A DNA stretch of 64,000 nt from Cellulosilyticum lentocellum DSM 5427 (GCF_000178835.2 NC_015275.1:3625001-3689000), one strand, 5' to 3'; numbered from the stretch's first letter, positions 17,962-27,994 are shown. Notes: generated from the letters alone by a model not told the origin. Translations and numbers: made by a program.

Positions 17962-19314
17962 CTACTCGCCACATTTTTCCTCTATAAAGGTAGCTAACTT
18001 CTTAGCTTCTTCTTCAATAACTGCTTTATCTTTACCTTCAATCATAACACGTACAAGTGGCTCTGTACCTGAAGGTCTAATAAGTACACGCCCTTCCCCT
18101 TTGAACTTTTCTTCAAGGGCTTCAATAACTGCTTGAATTTCCGGTTCATCAAGGTATGCATATTTATTTTCATTTTTCACATGAGCATTGACTAATACTT
18201 GAGGGAAGATTTGCATACATTCTTTGAGTTCTGATAAAGGTTTACCTGTTTTCTTCATCACATAAAGAAGTTGGATAGCTGTAATTAGCCCATCTCCTGT
18301 TGTATTATGATCAAGGAAAATCACATGTCCTGATTGTTCTCCTCCTAGGTTATAGCCATGCTTAAGCATTTTTTCAAGTACATAGCGGTCACCTACTCTA
18401 GTTTGGATAAGATTAATATCTTTTTCTTTACTCATAATAGTAAAACCAAGATTACTCATTACTGTAGCTACAATTGTATCACGTTTTAATGTGCCACAAG
18501 CTTTCATATCTAAACCAACAATGCTGAGGATTTGGTCACCATCAATCATGATACCTTTTTCATCTACTGCTAAACAACGGTCTGCATCACCATCAAAAGC
18601 AATACCTGCTTGCATACCTCTACCAACTACCTGACTTTGAAGATCTCCCATATGTGTTGAACCACAAAGCTTATTGATATTAATACCATTTGGTTTGTGA
18701 TGAATAATCTCAATATCTGCACCTAATCTTTCAAGTGCAATAGGTGCTACCTCTGATGCTGCACCATTAGCACAGTCCACAAGTACCTTTAAGCCCTTTA
18801 AATCTCCTGGAATGGTGTTACATACAAAGTCAATATATTTTTCAATAACAGAATGATCCATATCCCAAGTTCCTACATTTTCTCCTGTAGGCATTGGTAT
18901 ATTATCACTTCTTGTTAAGATTAAGTTTTCAATTTCATCTTCTAGTTCGTCACGTAATTTATAGCCTTCACTATTGAAGAACTTAATACCATTAAACTCT
19001 AATGGGTTATGAGATGCTGAAATCATAACACCTGCATCTGCACCTAATTCTCTTACAAGATAAGCTACTGCAGGAGTTGGTACAACACCGATAGAAATAG
19101 CTTTTGCTCCAACTGAGCAAATACCTCCAACTAAAGCTGCCTCTAACATTGTGCCTGAAATACGTGTATCTCTTGCAACAATAATCTTTGGTTGTCTTTT
19201 AGTTTCTTTTGTCAAAACATAAGCTCCAGCTTGACCTAATTGATAAGCTAATTTTCCTGTAAGCTCAGTATTAGCTACTCCTCTAACACCATCTGTTCCA
19301 AATAATTTTCCCAT
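17962..19314 (-). CDS. glmM: Phosphoglucosamine mutase GlmM
   Basis: GlmM converts glucosamine 6-phosphate to glucosamine 1-phosphate for UDP-GlcNAc and cell-wall synthesis. It is 450 aa, the usual length. The N terminus GKLFGTDGVRGVAN, the phosphoserine loop ISASHNP (about residue 100), the metal loop DGDADRCL and the C-terminal phosphate-binding loop RPSGTEPLVRVM are all present. It is monocistronic here. An alpha-phosphohexomutase is also needed in the mannan pathway next door to handle mannose 1-phosphate; whether GlmM does this is not shown. Confidence 0.97.
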   Translation of the reverse strand: MGKLFGTDGVRGVANTELTGKLAYQLGQAGAYVLTKETKRQPKIIVARDTRISGTMLEAALVGGICSVGAKAISIGVVPTPAVAYLVRELGADAGVMISASHNPLEFNGIKFFNSEGYKLRDELEDEIENLILTRSDNIPMPTGENVGTWDMDHSVIEKYIDFVCNTIPGDLKGLKVLVDCANGAASEVAPIALERLGADIEIIHHKPNGININKLCGSTHMGDLQSQVVGRGMQAGIAFDGDADRCLAVDEKGIMIDGDQILSIVGLDMKACGTLKRDTIVATVMSNLGFTIMSKEKDINLIQTRVGDRYVLEKMLKHGYNLGGEQSGHVIFLDHNTTGDGLITAIQLLYVMKKTGKPLSELKECMQIFPQVLVNAHVKNENKYAYLDEPEIQAVIEALEEKFKGEGRVLIRPSGTEPLVRVMIEGKDKAVIEEEAKKLATFIEEKCGE

Positions 19315-19602
19315 GAAATGTGCCTCACTTTCCTTGAGGGATATTTTTTTACTACCTATCCATTATAAACTTTGTTTTCTTTTCTTACAACAGTTTCATA
19401 CTGTGCAAGCCCATAACTTATAGGATTCTACCACGCTTTTATACAATATTCCTTCTTATCTTATTATTTTATCCATTTATCTTTACCTTTATTTTAGATA
19501 AAATAAAGATATACATATCTAAAAAGAAAGGGCATAAAGCTTATAAAAACTATACACGCTTCATTTTTTCCTATTTTATAAGTTCTATGTAAGGGATTTA
19601 CT

Positions 19603-20469
19603 ATGTTATTCGGTGCATTAGAAGCAGGTGGTACCAAAATAGTGTGTGCCATTGGAAACGAAAACGGTGAAATTTTTGAACAGATTTCTATTCCTACAGA
19701 AACTCCTGAAATTACTTTAACTAAGATTGCTGCTTATTTTAAAAAGCATCCTATTGAAGCCTTAGGTATAGGTTCTTTCGGTCCTATTGATTTAGATAAG
19801 ACTTCTCCTACCTATGGTTTTATCACTACTACCCCAAAATTAGCATGGGCAAATTGCAATTTAGTGGAGTATTTTAAAAAAGAATTATGCTGCCCTATTG
19901 GCTTTGATACTGATGTTAATGCTTCCGCTTTAGGAGAAGTAACCTGGGGCTCTGCCAAAGGTTTAAATTCTAGCATTTATATCACAGTTGGAACAGGGAT
20001 TGGTGTAGGTGTTTATCAAAACGGCTCGCTTGCTCATGGTATGCTGCACCCTGAAGCTGGCCATATTCTGTTGGCAAAACATCCAGAGGATTCTTATAAG
20101 GGCAAATGCCCTTATCACGGTACTTGCCTAGAAGGTTTAGCATCTGGTCCTGCTATTGAAGATCGTTGGGGGCAAAAAGCCATTAACTTAGTAAGCGAAA
20201 TGAAAGTATGGCAGTTAGAAGCTTATTATTTAGCACAAGCTATCGTTAACTATATCCTTATCTTATCTCCAAAGCGTATTATATTAGGCGGTGGTGTTAT
20301 GCACCAAACACAACTTTTTCCTCTCATTAGAAAGCAAGTAAAGGAGCTACTTGGTGGATACATCCAAACTAAAGAACTCGATGATTTAGATACCTATATC
20401 GTACCTGCTGGTTTAAATGATAATCAAGGCATTATGGGTTGTTTAGAATTAGCTCGACTCTCTATTTAA
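19603..20469 (+). CDS. ROK family fructokinase/mannokinase
   Basis: 288 aa, the length of GmuE/ScrK-type ROK kinases. ALEAGGTKIVCAIG is the ATP-binding loop, and GFDTDVNASALGE carries the catalytic Asp. The zinc-binding ROK signature is HPEAGH with CPYHGTCLEG. Such kinases phosphorylate fructose and often mannose. B. subtilis GmuE sits in a glucomannan operon, so its position next to this mannan locus suggests it phosphorylates mannose released by mannanase action. It points towards the convergent mannanase gene, with a terminator between them. Substrate is inference. Confidence 0.88.
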   Translation: MLFGALEAGGTKIVCAIGNENGEIFEQISIPTETPEITLTKIAAYFKKHPIEALGIGSFGPIDLDKTSPTYGFITTTPKLAWANCNLVEYFKKELCCPIGFDTDVNASALGEVTWGSAKGLNSSIYITVGTGIGVGVYQNGSLAHGMLHPEAGHILLAKHPEDSYKGKCPYHGTCLEGLASGPAIEDRWGQKAINLVSEMKVWQLEAYYLAQAIVNYILILSPKRIILGGGVMHQTQLFPLIRKQVKELLGGYIQTKELDDLDTYIVPAGLNDNQGIMGCLELARLSI

Positions 20470-20493
20470 TAAAATTAAGTAAAGCATAAAATT

Positions 20494-20524
20494 AGCCGGA
20501 GGTTCCCCAATAGAATCTCCGGCT
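20494..20524. terminator. Terminator between the ROK kinase and the mannanase
   Basis: AGCCGGAG (20494-20501) pairs exactly with CTCCGGCT (20517-20524) around a 15-nt loop, followed by TTTG on the plus strand. It can serve both convergent genes. Confidence 0.7.
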
Positions 20525-20533
20525 TTGTCTAAT

Positions 20534-23500
20534 CTATTCTTTTACTTTAATGTATAAATCCCATGGCGTACCATTCACTGTTGTGTTAGGAGGTGTGTTT
20601 TGATTCCACCATTTACACTTCCAATAGTCATTAGCATAATATACAATCTCGCCACCAGTATAGATAGTACTTGCATTCCAGTCTGGATATACTCCAGGTA
20701 CGGGCGTTTCAATACTAACTGGCTTATCATTAGGTCCTGGTGTATATGATTGCCATACAGGACTACTTCCAGGTTCTTGGCCTACAGTATACCACTGACA
20801 CTTCCAGTAAGCTCCATTATAGTACACTACTTCTCCACCAGTATATGTAATACCTGATTTCCATGGTAAAGCATATATCTCATCTGACTCTTCTTGTTTT
20901 TGTGTTGTTACATTAAGAGCCTCACTAGCCACCGAAACATTATTGGATAAATCTACTGCCTTTACGGTAATAGAGTAAGTTGTAGCAGGTGTCAAATTAG
21001 TAATTATATATGTATTGGTATGAGATACCCCTACTAAAACATTATCTACCAAAACTTGATACTCTTTAAGTACAGTACCATCAGTAGCTTTTGACCATTC
21101 TACTTCTATAGATGTAGCTGTAACTGATTGAGCTTGTAATCCTGTAGGTGCACTTGGCACTGGGTTTTCTGCATCTAATACTGTGATAGTCACTTTGGAT
21201 GAATCACCTTGACTAAATACCAGTTCTACTTCATAGTTACCACTTGCTAATGTGCTCAGATAACTTACTTTTAAAATCACCTTATTTCCTGATACTTCAT
21301 ATGCAGACGTACTAAGATCTTGTGAACCAGCTTTAATTGCAACTAATGTATTGCCATTAAAGCTTACTTCAATTGCACTATCTTGGATGTTTGTTGGGTC
21401 TACTGTTATTTGTTTAGTTAATACCTCACTATTTTTAATAGCAGTATCTTTTATACTAATAGAAAGTTTAGTTGCATTTCCTTCACTCATATCAAATATT
21501 AATGAAATTTCTCCAACATTTTGTTTTGCTAAATAACTAGCTTTTAAAGTAACTTGATTATTATTATATGCATAATCATTGCCCTCAACTAAGCTACTAC
21601 CAGCTTGAGTGATATTTTGTATTGTTGCATTTCCAGTAGATTGAACGGTAACTGTTACATCTGTTGGTACGGCTTTATCAAAGCTTACTATACTTGGTGT
21701 AATGCTATTTACTACACTAATTGTTCCTGTATTTTTAGCTGTCATTTTAGCTGAGTGAACTTTAAAATAATTAAGGATTGGATCTCCTGCCATTACAGTG
21801 AAATCACTTAATTTTCTTGTATTGAATTCCCAAAACAGACCACCTGCGGCTCCTTCTTCATCAATAACATCATATACTGAACGCCAGTAAGCTTCATATT
21901 TGTCATACGCTAAACTACTATGTACATTAAATTCTCCCACTACAAATGGCTTACCTACTACTTCATGAGCATCTTTAATCCATGTACGCATTAAATCAGC
22001 ATTTTGTTCTGGTGTTAAACTAGCCCAATATTCATCTGGATATGGATGAGCACTACAAAAATCAATATATGGTGATTGTTGAATGTATACAAATGGGTTA
22101 CCTTCATCACTGCCAAATCCATAGCGTGTTTCATGTCCTTCAATACCTACAGAAACCATATGATTTGGATCTAAAGATTTAATATATCCAGCCATTTCAT
22201 CTACCCATTTACGTAAGGTTATACCTTGAGTATTTTCAGTAACACTTACGTCTTGGTAACGTGGTTCATTCATAAGATCCCATGCAAAAATTGTGGGATC
22301 ATCTTTATACTTAACTCCTGTAAAATAGTTAGTACGATTAATAAAATGTTCTGCATAATTCTTATACCATTGTTTACACTTATCATTAGTAAAGAATTGA
22401 GCTTTATCCTTATGACTGCCACCACTTAATCCTGCCCATTGTAATTTTTGATTGATGCCACCGTAAGCTTCCCAGTAGTTTTCTAAAGTAATAATTACTT
22501 TTACATCATATTTCTTTGCACAGTACATGATATAATCAAATAACATGAATTGTGGTTCTACATATTTTCCTGGTGCAGTTTCAAATCCATGCCAACTTTC
22601 ATTAGAAAATCCCCATGTACGAATTACTTTAACACCATTGTCCGCCATCTCTTTAATTCTTGCTTCAATTTCTTTTGGATACATATATTTGTTACAAATA
22701 TCTTCTATAGTGCTGCTACTTGAGCTATCTCCAATAGTGAATAAATCATATGCATTAGTTCCTGCAAAATAGAACGGCGCTCCATCAATATAGAACTTTT
22801 CTCCCTCTGCATAAACAAACCCTTCCGTTGGATCCTCTGTACTATTTGAATTTACTACCGTTAATTTTAATACTGGAGATACAACTGTTTCAAATACAAA
22901 AGTGATATCTATTTGTCCCACTTGAAGTGTTTGTAAAGAAGATAGATTAAATCTTACTTGATTACCATTAATAGCGTAATCTTGGCCTGAAACTAAGGTC
23001 TTACCTCCTGCTGTAATACCTTTTAAACTATTGCCATTAGTCATTAAAGTAATTAGTAAATCCTCTACTTTTGCTAAATCTACTGTAGCACTGGCTTTAT
23101 CTATTGTAGGGGTTTGTGGTTCTATAACTTCTCCATCGTTAACTACTACAACTACAGATAACATATATTCATTATCAAAATTGAAACTTAGGTTATTAAT
23201 GCCTGTAGCTAAGGTATTTAGATAAGCTGGTTGCAAAATAATTTGATTATCATTAACAGTATAATCCGTACCCTTTACTAATGTCTTATCTGCATTCTTA
23301 ACTTCTATAAGTTGATGGTTATTATAGCTTACATTAATTGACTTAGCCTCTGCCTTACCCTTTTCAATATTTATAGTTGTTGGATTAAGAGTAGGAGCTA
23401 AATCTTCTATACTACCATTGTTTTTAGCCTTCATACGCTGTGCGTGCTGCATAATAAGATTAGCTGTATCTTGTGTTGGATTTCCGTTCGAATCTCCACG

Positions 23501-24730
23501 ATAATAGACGGTATATCCATCATAATCGGGATATAAACTACCATCATCCATAATACTAGCAAGCATCCAATAATTAGTTCCTGCATAAGTTATGCCAGGA
23601 TAAGTATCACCTTCTACTACTTTAAACCAATCAGAGTAAATTTGACTTCTAGTATTTCTATCTTTCCATCCAAACTCCTCTAATATGACTGGTTTATTAG
23701 CTGCCTTAGCATCTTCTCCATGCTGTTTAAACCAGAATTTAGCTTGTTCACTAGTTAGTCCCCATTGATCACAGTAAATATGTACTGTACCAAAATCTAT
23801 ATTAGGCAGTCTCACTAAAGAATTAAAATCTGCTCCCTCACTACCATAATAGACATATTTGTACTCACCTTGTGGAAACTCTTGATAACCAAAATTATAA
23901 AATCCTTCATCCCCTACTGCTACCATATGATTGCTATCTATGGATTTTACATAGGTACTCATTTCATTTGCCCAGTTAAGTAAAATATTCTTCTTGCAAC
24001 CACTATCAGAGGTTGCTCTTGGTTCATTTGCTAATTCCCATGCAAAAATAGTTGGGTCATCCTTGTACTTTATACCACTATAAGTATTTACTCGATTAAG
24101 TAAAGTATTTACATACGCTTTATACCATTCTTTAATCTTAGCATTGGTATAAAAATCATCGTGACCATTTACATTTTCTCCTGCTAATTGAGCCCACTTC
24201 ACATACTGTGCCATTCCGCCGAATGCTTCCCAGTTATTCGTAAAGGTAATAAGCAATTTTACATTTTCTTGTGATGCTTTATAGATGGCATAGTCAAGCT
24301 TTTGTAAGCCATTTTCACCTTCATTTACTACAGGCTTCTTTAAATTAGTATCAAAATATTGATAATAAATACCATCCTTACTACCAATACCATCTACATT
24401 ATTAGTAAAAGTCATTTCACCTTTATCATTAAGTGTGCCTGTTGGAGTCCCTACGTCTAAATGTCCCCAAGTACGAATAACACTAAGCCCCATATCTGAA
24501 GCATCTTCAATAACATTATCAACCGCCTTATTAGGCTTAAAATTTAAATAGTAATTATTTGTACCAGCATAATAAAAAGGGGTGCCGTCTAATACAAATT
24601 GATTACCGTTAGCTTTTACAAACTGATTTCCTATACTTCTTTCCATTCCGGCTTCAGCAAATACACTTATGGGAATCGAAAAAAATATAGTAAGAATTAA
24701 GGACAATATAACCGAAATACTCTTTTTCAT
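20534..24730 (-). CDS. Secreted multidomain endo-beta-mannanase with two GH5 domains
   Basis: 1398 aa. Order: signal peptide 1-25; GH5 domain 36-435 with acid/base E236 (WELANEPR) and nucleophile E352 (ILEEFGW); X2 modules at about 445-530 and 542-625; second GH5 domain 637-1000 with E822 (WDLMNEPR) and E933 (VVGEFN); X2 modules about 1010-1093 and 1105-1184; fibronectin type III 1192-1277; and two CBM5/12 domains 1285-1329 and 1347-1392 (GGEVVYYNGAYWKCQW type). The YAGTNNYYL and RTWG motifs fit GH5 subfamily 7 mannanases. The two catalytic domains are clearly diverged, so they may differ in specificity. No dockerin or sortase signal is visible, so it is probably a free secreted enzyme. AAGGAGG precedes the ATG. 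Confidence 0.93.
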   Translation of the reverse strand: MKKSISVILSLILTIFFSIPISVFAEAGMERSIGNQFVKANGNQFVLDGTPFYYAGTNNYYLNFKPNKAVDNVIEDASDMGLSVIRTWGHLDVGTPTGTLNDKGEMTFTNNVDGIGSKDGIYYQYFDTNLKKPVVNEGENGLQKLDYAIYKASQENVKLLITFTNNWEAFGGMAQYVKWAQLAGENVNGHDDFYTNAKIKEWYKAYVNTLLNRVNTYSGIKYKDDPTIFAWELANEPRATSDSGCKKNILLNWANEMSTYVKSIDSNHMVAVGDEGFYNFGYQEFPQGEYKYVYYGSEGADFNSLVRLPNIDFGTVHIYCDQWGLTSEQAKFWFKQHGEDAKAANKPVILEEFGWKDRNTRSQIYSDWFKVVEGDTYPGITYAGTNYWMLASIMDDGSLYPDYDGYTVYYRGDSNGNPTQDTANLIMQHAQRMKAKNNGSIEDLAPTLNPTTINIEKGKAEAKSINVSYNNHQLIEVKNADKTLVKGTDYTVNDNQIILQPAYLNTLATGINNLSFNFDNEYMLSVVVVVNDGEVIEPQTPTIDKASATVDLAKVEDLLITLMTNGNSLKGITAGGKTLVSGQDYAINGNQVRFNLSSLQTLQVGQIDITFVFETVVSPVLKLTVVNSNSTEDPTEGFVYAEGEKFYIDGAPFYFAGTNAYDLFTIGDSSSSSTIEDICNKYMYPKEIEARIKEMADNGVKVIRTWGFSNESWHGFETAPGKYVEPQFMLFDYIMYCAKKYDVKVIITLENYWEAYGGINQKLQWAGLSGGSHKDKAQFFTNDKCKQWYKNYAEHFINRTNYFTGVKYKDDPTIFAWDLMNEPRYQDVSVTENTQGITLRKWVDEMAGYIKSLDPNHMVSVGIEGHETRYGFGSDEGNPFVYIQQSPYIDFCSAHPYPDEYWASLTPEQNADLMRTWIKDAHEVVGKPFVVGEFNVHSSLAYDKYEAYWRSVYDVIDEEGAAGGLFWEFNTRKLSDFTVMAGDPILNYFKVHSAKMTAKNTGTISVVNSITPSIVSFDKAVPTDVTVTVQSTGNATIQNITQAGSSLVEGNDYAYNNNQVTLKASYLAKQNVGEISLIFDMSEGNATKLSISIKDTAIKNSEVLTKQITVDPTNIQDSAIEVSFNGNTLVAIKAGSQDLSTSAYEVSGNKVILKVSYLSTLASGNYEVELVFSQGDSSKVTITVLDAENPVPSAPTGLQAQSVTATSIEVEWSKATDGTVLKEYQVLVDNVLVGVSHTNTYIITNLTPATTYSITVKAVDLSNNVSVASEALNVTTQKQEESDEIYALPWKSGITYTGGEVVYYNGAYWKCQWYTVGQEPGSSPVWQSYTPGPNDKPVSIETPVPGVYPDWNASTIYTGGEIVYYANDYWKCKWWNQNTPPNTTVNGTPWDLYIKVKE

Positions 24731-24875
24731 GATTCTCCTCCTTAATGTTTTTTAACATCCCTTTATTTCTAGCTATTTCATCATATAAGTACATCTCATG
24801 TGTTAGTTTAATATGCTATGTAGTCATACTTGTTGCAATTCTTATCCCTAAAGCCCCCCTCCTCTTATTTATTTA

Positions 24876-24913
24876 ATTAAAATATTAAGTTTATATCAAC
24901 TTAATATTTTAAT
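24876..24913. other. Inverted repeat upstream of the mannanase gene
   Basis: Arms ATTAAAATATTAAGT (24876-24890) and ACTTAATATTTTAAT (24899-24913) match exactly around an 8-nt spacer. It lies about 150 nt upstream of the mannanase start and could be an operator. It is A+T only, so a chance or structural origin is possible. No clear promoter or gene was seen elsewhere in 24731-25095. Confidence 0.35.
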
Positions 24914-25095
24914 AATTTTAGCATCTTAAAGTTTAATTTTCATTTCTTTTGTTCATAATTACACATTTTATTACACATTATGTGTTTTTTATTTATGTAT
25001 TACATTATAATATTAAACAGCTTTGCTAAATTATTTTCATCCTTAGGCATATACTACTTTTTCAATTAATATTTCTAACACTTAATTAATAAAAA

Positions 25096-25137
25096 AATAT
25101 GCTAAAATTAGTTTGATTCAACCAATTTTAGCATATT
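25096..25137 (-). terminator. Terminator of the manA-GH113-epimerase run
   Basis: AATATGCTAAAATT (25096-25109) and AATTTTAGCATATT (25124-25137) are exact complements. On the minus strand the stem is followed by a run of T. It lies 11 nt past the aldose epimerase stop. Confidence 0.8.
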
Positions 25138-25147
25138 CTTTCTAATC

Positions 25148-26014
25148 TTATTCAAATTTTAAACTATACATACATTTAAAGCTTTCTTTCCTATTAAGGT
25201 GGATAAAATCTTTCTTATTCATTAATACATTACTTGCATCCACATAATCTGTATGCCCTATCCAAGGTTCAATACATACAAATGGGGCTCCTTTTTCTGG
25301 TGACCAAATTCCCAAAAACGGAAATCCTTCAAAGTTCATTTTTACACTATGTGAATTTTTATGCGACTTTAAAGCAATCCAGTTACTTTTTAATTCTGTT
25401 AAGATAGTAACGCCATTTTTAAAATATTCCCTTGATAGAGGTATTCTTTGAGCTTCAAAATCACCCATTTCTCCACTCAAGAGGACTTCTTCTGTCACTT
25501 TTAATGATTTAGTTTTTTCAGCCATCTCAAACTCTAAGTAGTAGTCTTCCATCGTTTCATCTTCAAACAGAGGACAATTAAAAGCTGGGTGTCCCCCTAT
25601 AGCAAAGCATATGGTTGTTTCATCCTTATTTTGAACTTCATAGCCAATACGAAGCTGTGTTCCTTCTAAACTATAACGAATTCTGAGGCTAAATTCAAAA
25701 GGATAACGCTCTCTTGTTTTTTCATTACTTTCTAATATGAAACTAATAGTATTTTCCGTCTGTTCTTCTACTTTAAAAACTGAGTCTCTAGCAAATCCAT
25801 GCTGCGAAAGCTGATATGTATGCCCTTGATGAATATAACTTCCTCCTACTACCTTTCCTACTATCGGAAATAACACAGGCGCATGGCGATTCCAATACTT
25901 AGCATCCCCATGCCAAAGATAGTTACATCCTTCCTTTGAACATACCTGTGTCATTTCTGCACCACTATCTGATAAAGTAATTTCTAAGTCATTATTTTTA
26001 ATTTGATAGATCAT
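25148..26014 (-). CDS. Aldose 1-epimerase family protein (LacX-like)
   Basis: 288 aa with the galactose mutarotase beta-sandwich pattern. It has the N-terminal ISLS-type start (LEITLSDSGAEMTQV), WHGDAKYWNRHAPVLFPIVG, the conserved HGFARDSVF with its catalytic-type His, IGGHPAFNCPL, and EPWIGHTDY near the end. LacX-type members probably interconvert sugar anomers, and in this locus could speed the alpha/beta exchange of mannose, glucose or galactose. The start at 26014 follows AAAGGAG; an in-frame ATG nine codons upstream has no such signal. It is the last gene after manA and GH113. Confidence 0.87.
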   Translation of the reverse strand: MIYQIKNNDLEITLSDSGAEMTQVCSKEGCNYLWHGDAKYWNRHAPVLFPIVGKVVGGSYIHQGHTYQLSQHGFARDSVFKVEEQTENTISFILESNEKTRERYPFEFSLRIRYSLEGTQLRIGYEVQNKDETTICFAIGGHPAFNCPLFEDETMEDYYLEFEMAEKTKSLKVTEEVLLSGEMGDFEAQRIPLSREYFKNGVTILTELKSNWIALKSHKNSHSVKMNFEGFPFLGIWSPEKGAPFVCIEPWIGHTDYVDASNVLMNKKDFIHLNRKESFKCMYSLKFE

Positions 26015-26080
26015 GGTTACTCTCCTTTTGTTACAGGTCAACTTTATTTTTCAAACTATTAGTAACCTTATTTGTCTCAT

Positions 26081-27028
26081 TTACTTTATTTCCCTAGAAT
26101 AGAAAGACTTAACAACATCTGCTGCTGGCTTACCGTACAAATCATACGATGTATCTTGCTTACCTAATTCTTTCCTATAAAGCTCTGCATTCCAGCTACA
26201 TACACCAAACCCTCTTATCCATGACTGGTCATAACATTTTTCAAACATCACTTGATAATAACATGCTTGTTCTTCTAAACTTAATTCTCCTACTAAAGTC
26301 CAGTCATTTGGAATAAGACTTGCTCCTGCGCAAGACATACATCCTGCTTGAGCGAAAAAGAATGGCTTCTCATATTTTTTCACTACTTGCTCGATTCTTT
26401 TTAATTGTTCATCCCAAATATTAATAGGATAAAAAGCACTTGAAGAAATAACATCTACTGCATCCCACCACTTAACTCGTCCTTCTTGGTATTTATCTGC
26501 ACAATAAGTTAATAGTCCACTATAGACCTCTCTAATCTTTCGTATGATTTCTCTCCACTCAGTTTCTCTTTTCTCTGATTGTACCAGTTCACAACCTATT
26601 ATAAACATTTCACACTGAGTTTCTTCTGCAAGCTGCGCATAATTTAAAATAAATTTTGTATATTCTCTAAACCAATTACTCCATTTAGGTTCACAAGGGA
26701 CATCCATATCAAAAAAATTAATGTGAGCTCGCCAAGTACCATCCATACAGTTCACCATGGGCTTTAAAATAACACGAAGCCCTAAACTTTTAGCGAAATG
26801 AATCATTTCTTTAACTTCTAGATTCTCTGGAATAGGTTTCCCTTTGTAAAGGACTTCTTCTACATGAGGTCCCTTCTGCCATGCAGTTATGGCCAAAACA
26901 ACAGTATTAGCTTCTGTTTCTTCTGTCATCTTTCTTAAAGAATCTTTTGCAGCTTCTGTCGCATATTTTCCCCTAGGTGTTAAATAGCCAAAAGTTACTC
27001 CCTTTATATAGTCAAGTGATTTCATCAT
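26081..27028 (-). CDS. GH113-like mannan-active protein with a Gln at the nucleophile position
   Basis: 315 aa, cytoplasmic (no signal peptide), a TIM-barrel glycosidase-like protein of the GH113 endo-beta-1,4-mannanase type. ILKPMVNCMDGTWRAHI (about 87-103) and IIGCEL with acid/base E147 fit the family. At the end of the expected strand 7, where GH113 has a T-E-x-G nucleophile motif, this protein reads FFAQAGCMS, with Q227 encoded by CAA (26348-26350). If the alignment is right it would lack normal retaining hydrolase activity. It could be a sugar-binding protein, an altered-mechanism enzyme or a mutated copy. It sits 15 nt after manA. Two adjacent ATGs leave the start uncertain by one codon. 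Confidence 0.8.
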   Translation of the reverse strand: MMKSLDYIKGVTFGYLTPRGKYATEAAKDSLRKMTEETEANTVVLAITAWQKGPHVEEVLYKGKPIPENLEVKEMIHFAKSLGLRVILKPMVNCMDGTWRAHINFFDMDVPCEPKWSNWFREYTKFILNYAQLAEETQCEMFIIGCELVQSEKRETEWREIIRKIREVYSGLLTYCADKYQEGRVKWWDAVDVISSSAFYPINIWDEQLKRIEQVVKKYEKPFFFAQAGCMSCAGASLIPNDWTLVGELSLEEQACYYQVMFEKCYDQSWIRGFGVCSWNAELYRKELGKQDTSYDLYGKPAADVVKSFYSREIK

Positions 27029-27043
27029 AGATGCTCCTCTCCT

Positions 27044-27994
27044 TTATAACGTAGATAAAAGAATTTCACCTCGTCCTTCTACCTGATAAGAACCTGTAGC
27101 TGCAGGTATAAATATGCTATCTCCTTTACTAGCACTTAATACCTCTAATTCATTTTTAACCGTTATACTACCTTCTGTCACTAATAACGCGTGAAATGAC
27201 TTAGTATCTGCTACCAAATGAATCTGACTTTTCAAATCAATACGTTGCACCTTAAAATAGTCACATTCTGCTAATACACCTATACTATAGCCTTCGCATT
27301 CTTTCATAGTGTAAGCAACATAGCTTTCTTCTGCTTTAGTCAGTTTTGTCACTTGTTTTGCTTTATCAACATGTAACTCTCTAGGTTTACCATCAGCCCC
27401 TACTCTACCATAATCATATACACGATAGGTTACATTAGAACTTTGTTGAATCTCAGCAATTACAATTCCTTTACCTATAGCATGCATTGTACCTGGTGTA
27501 ATGAAAAAGGTATCCCCTTTATGTACATCAACAAAATTAAGTGCTTCCGTTAACGTATTCTCTTCTATGTATTGCTCAAATAGTTCAGGTGTCAAATCTT
27601 TTTTAAAGCCATAAACTAACTTGGCGCCCTCTTCTGCTTCTAGTACATACCACATTTCTGTTTTACCTAAATCATTTTCATAACGTTTAGCATAAGCATC
27701 ATCTGGATGAACTTGTACAGACAAATTATCTTTCGCATCAATAAGTTTGATTAATATAGGTATTTCATCTTCAACATTGCATTTGCTACCTAAGACTTTC
27801 TTTCCCTGTTCCTCAATATATGTTTTTAGACTTTGCTTTTGTCCTTTCACCTCTATAAGACAAGTGCCCGCTGGATGAGTCGAGAGTTCCCAACTTTCTG
27901 CCACGATATCTAAATCGCTTTGTTTCCCATAAGCTGTTTTTAATTTAGTTCCTCCCCATAAATAATCTTTATATATAGGTATAATCTTAAACAT
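27044..27994 (-). CDS. manA: Mannose-6-phosphate isomerase, class I
   Basis: ManA interconverts mannose 6-phosphate and fructose 6-phosphate and so delivers mannan sugars to glycolysis. It is 316 aa, the short Firmicutes form. Cupin zinc ligands are in QVHPDD, KTEMWYVL and GTMHAIG, and YRVYDYGR carries the active-site Arg. AGGAGG precedes the ATG. It is the first gene of a run with GH113 and the aldose epimerase and lies just after the terminator of the GH130 operon. Confidence 0.95.
   Translation of the reverse strand: MFKIIPIYKDYLWGGTKLKTAYGKQSDLDIVAESWELSTHPAGTCLIEVKGQKQSLKTYIEEQGKKVLGSKCNVEDEIPILIKLIDAKDNLSVQVHPDDAYAKRYENDLGKTEMWYVLEAEEGAKLVYGFKKDLTPELFEQYIEENTLTEALNFVDVHKGDTFFITPGTMHAIGKGIVIAEIQQSSNVTYRVYDYGRVGADGKPRELHVDKAKQVTKLTKAEESYVAYTMKECEGYSIGVLAECDYFKVQRIDLKSQIHLVADTKSFHALLVTEGSITVKNELEVLSASKGDSIFIPAATGSYQVEGRGEILLSTL

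Noticed and set aside
22226-23225. Several plus-strand open frames inside the mannanase gene
   Set aside because: They have no ribosome binding sites and lie opposite a continuous, domain-rich reading frame.
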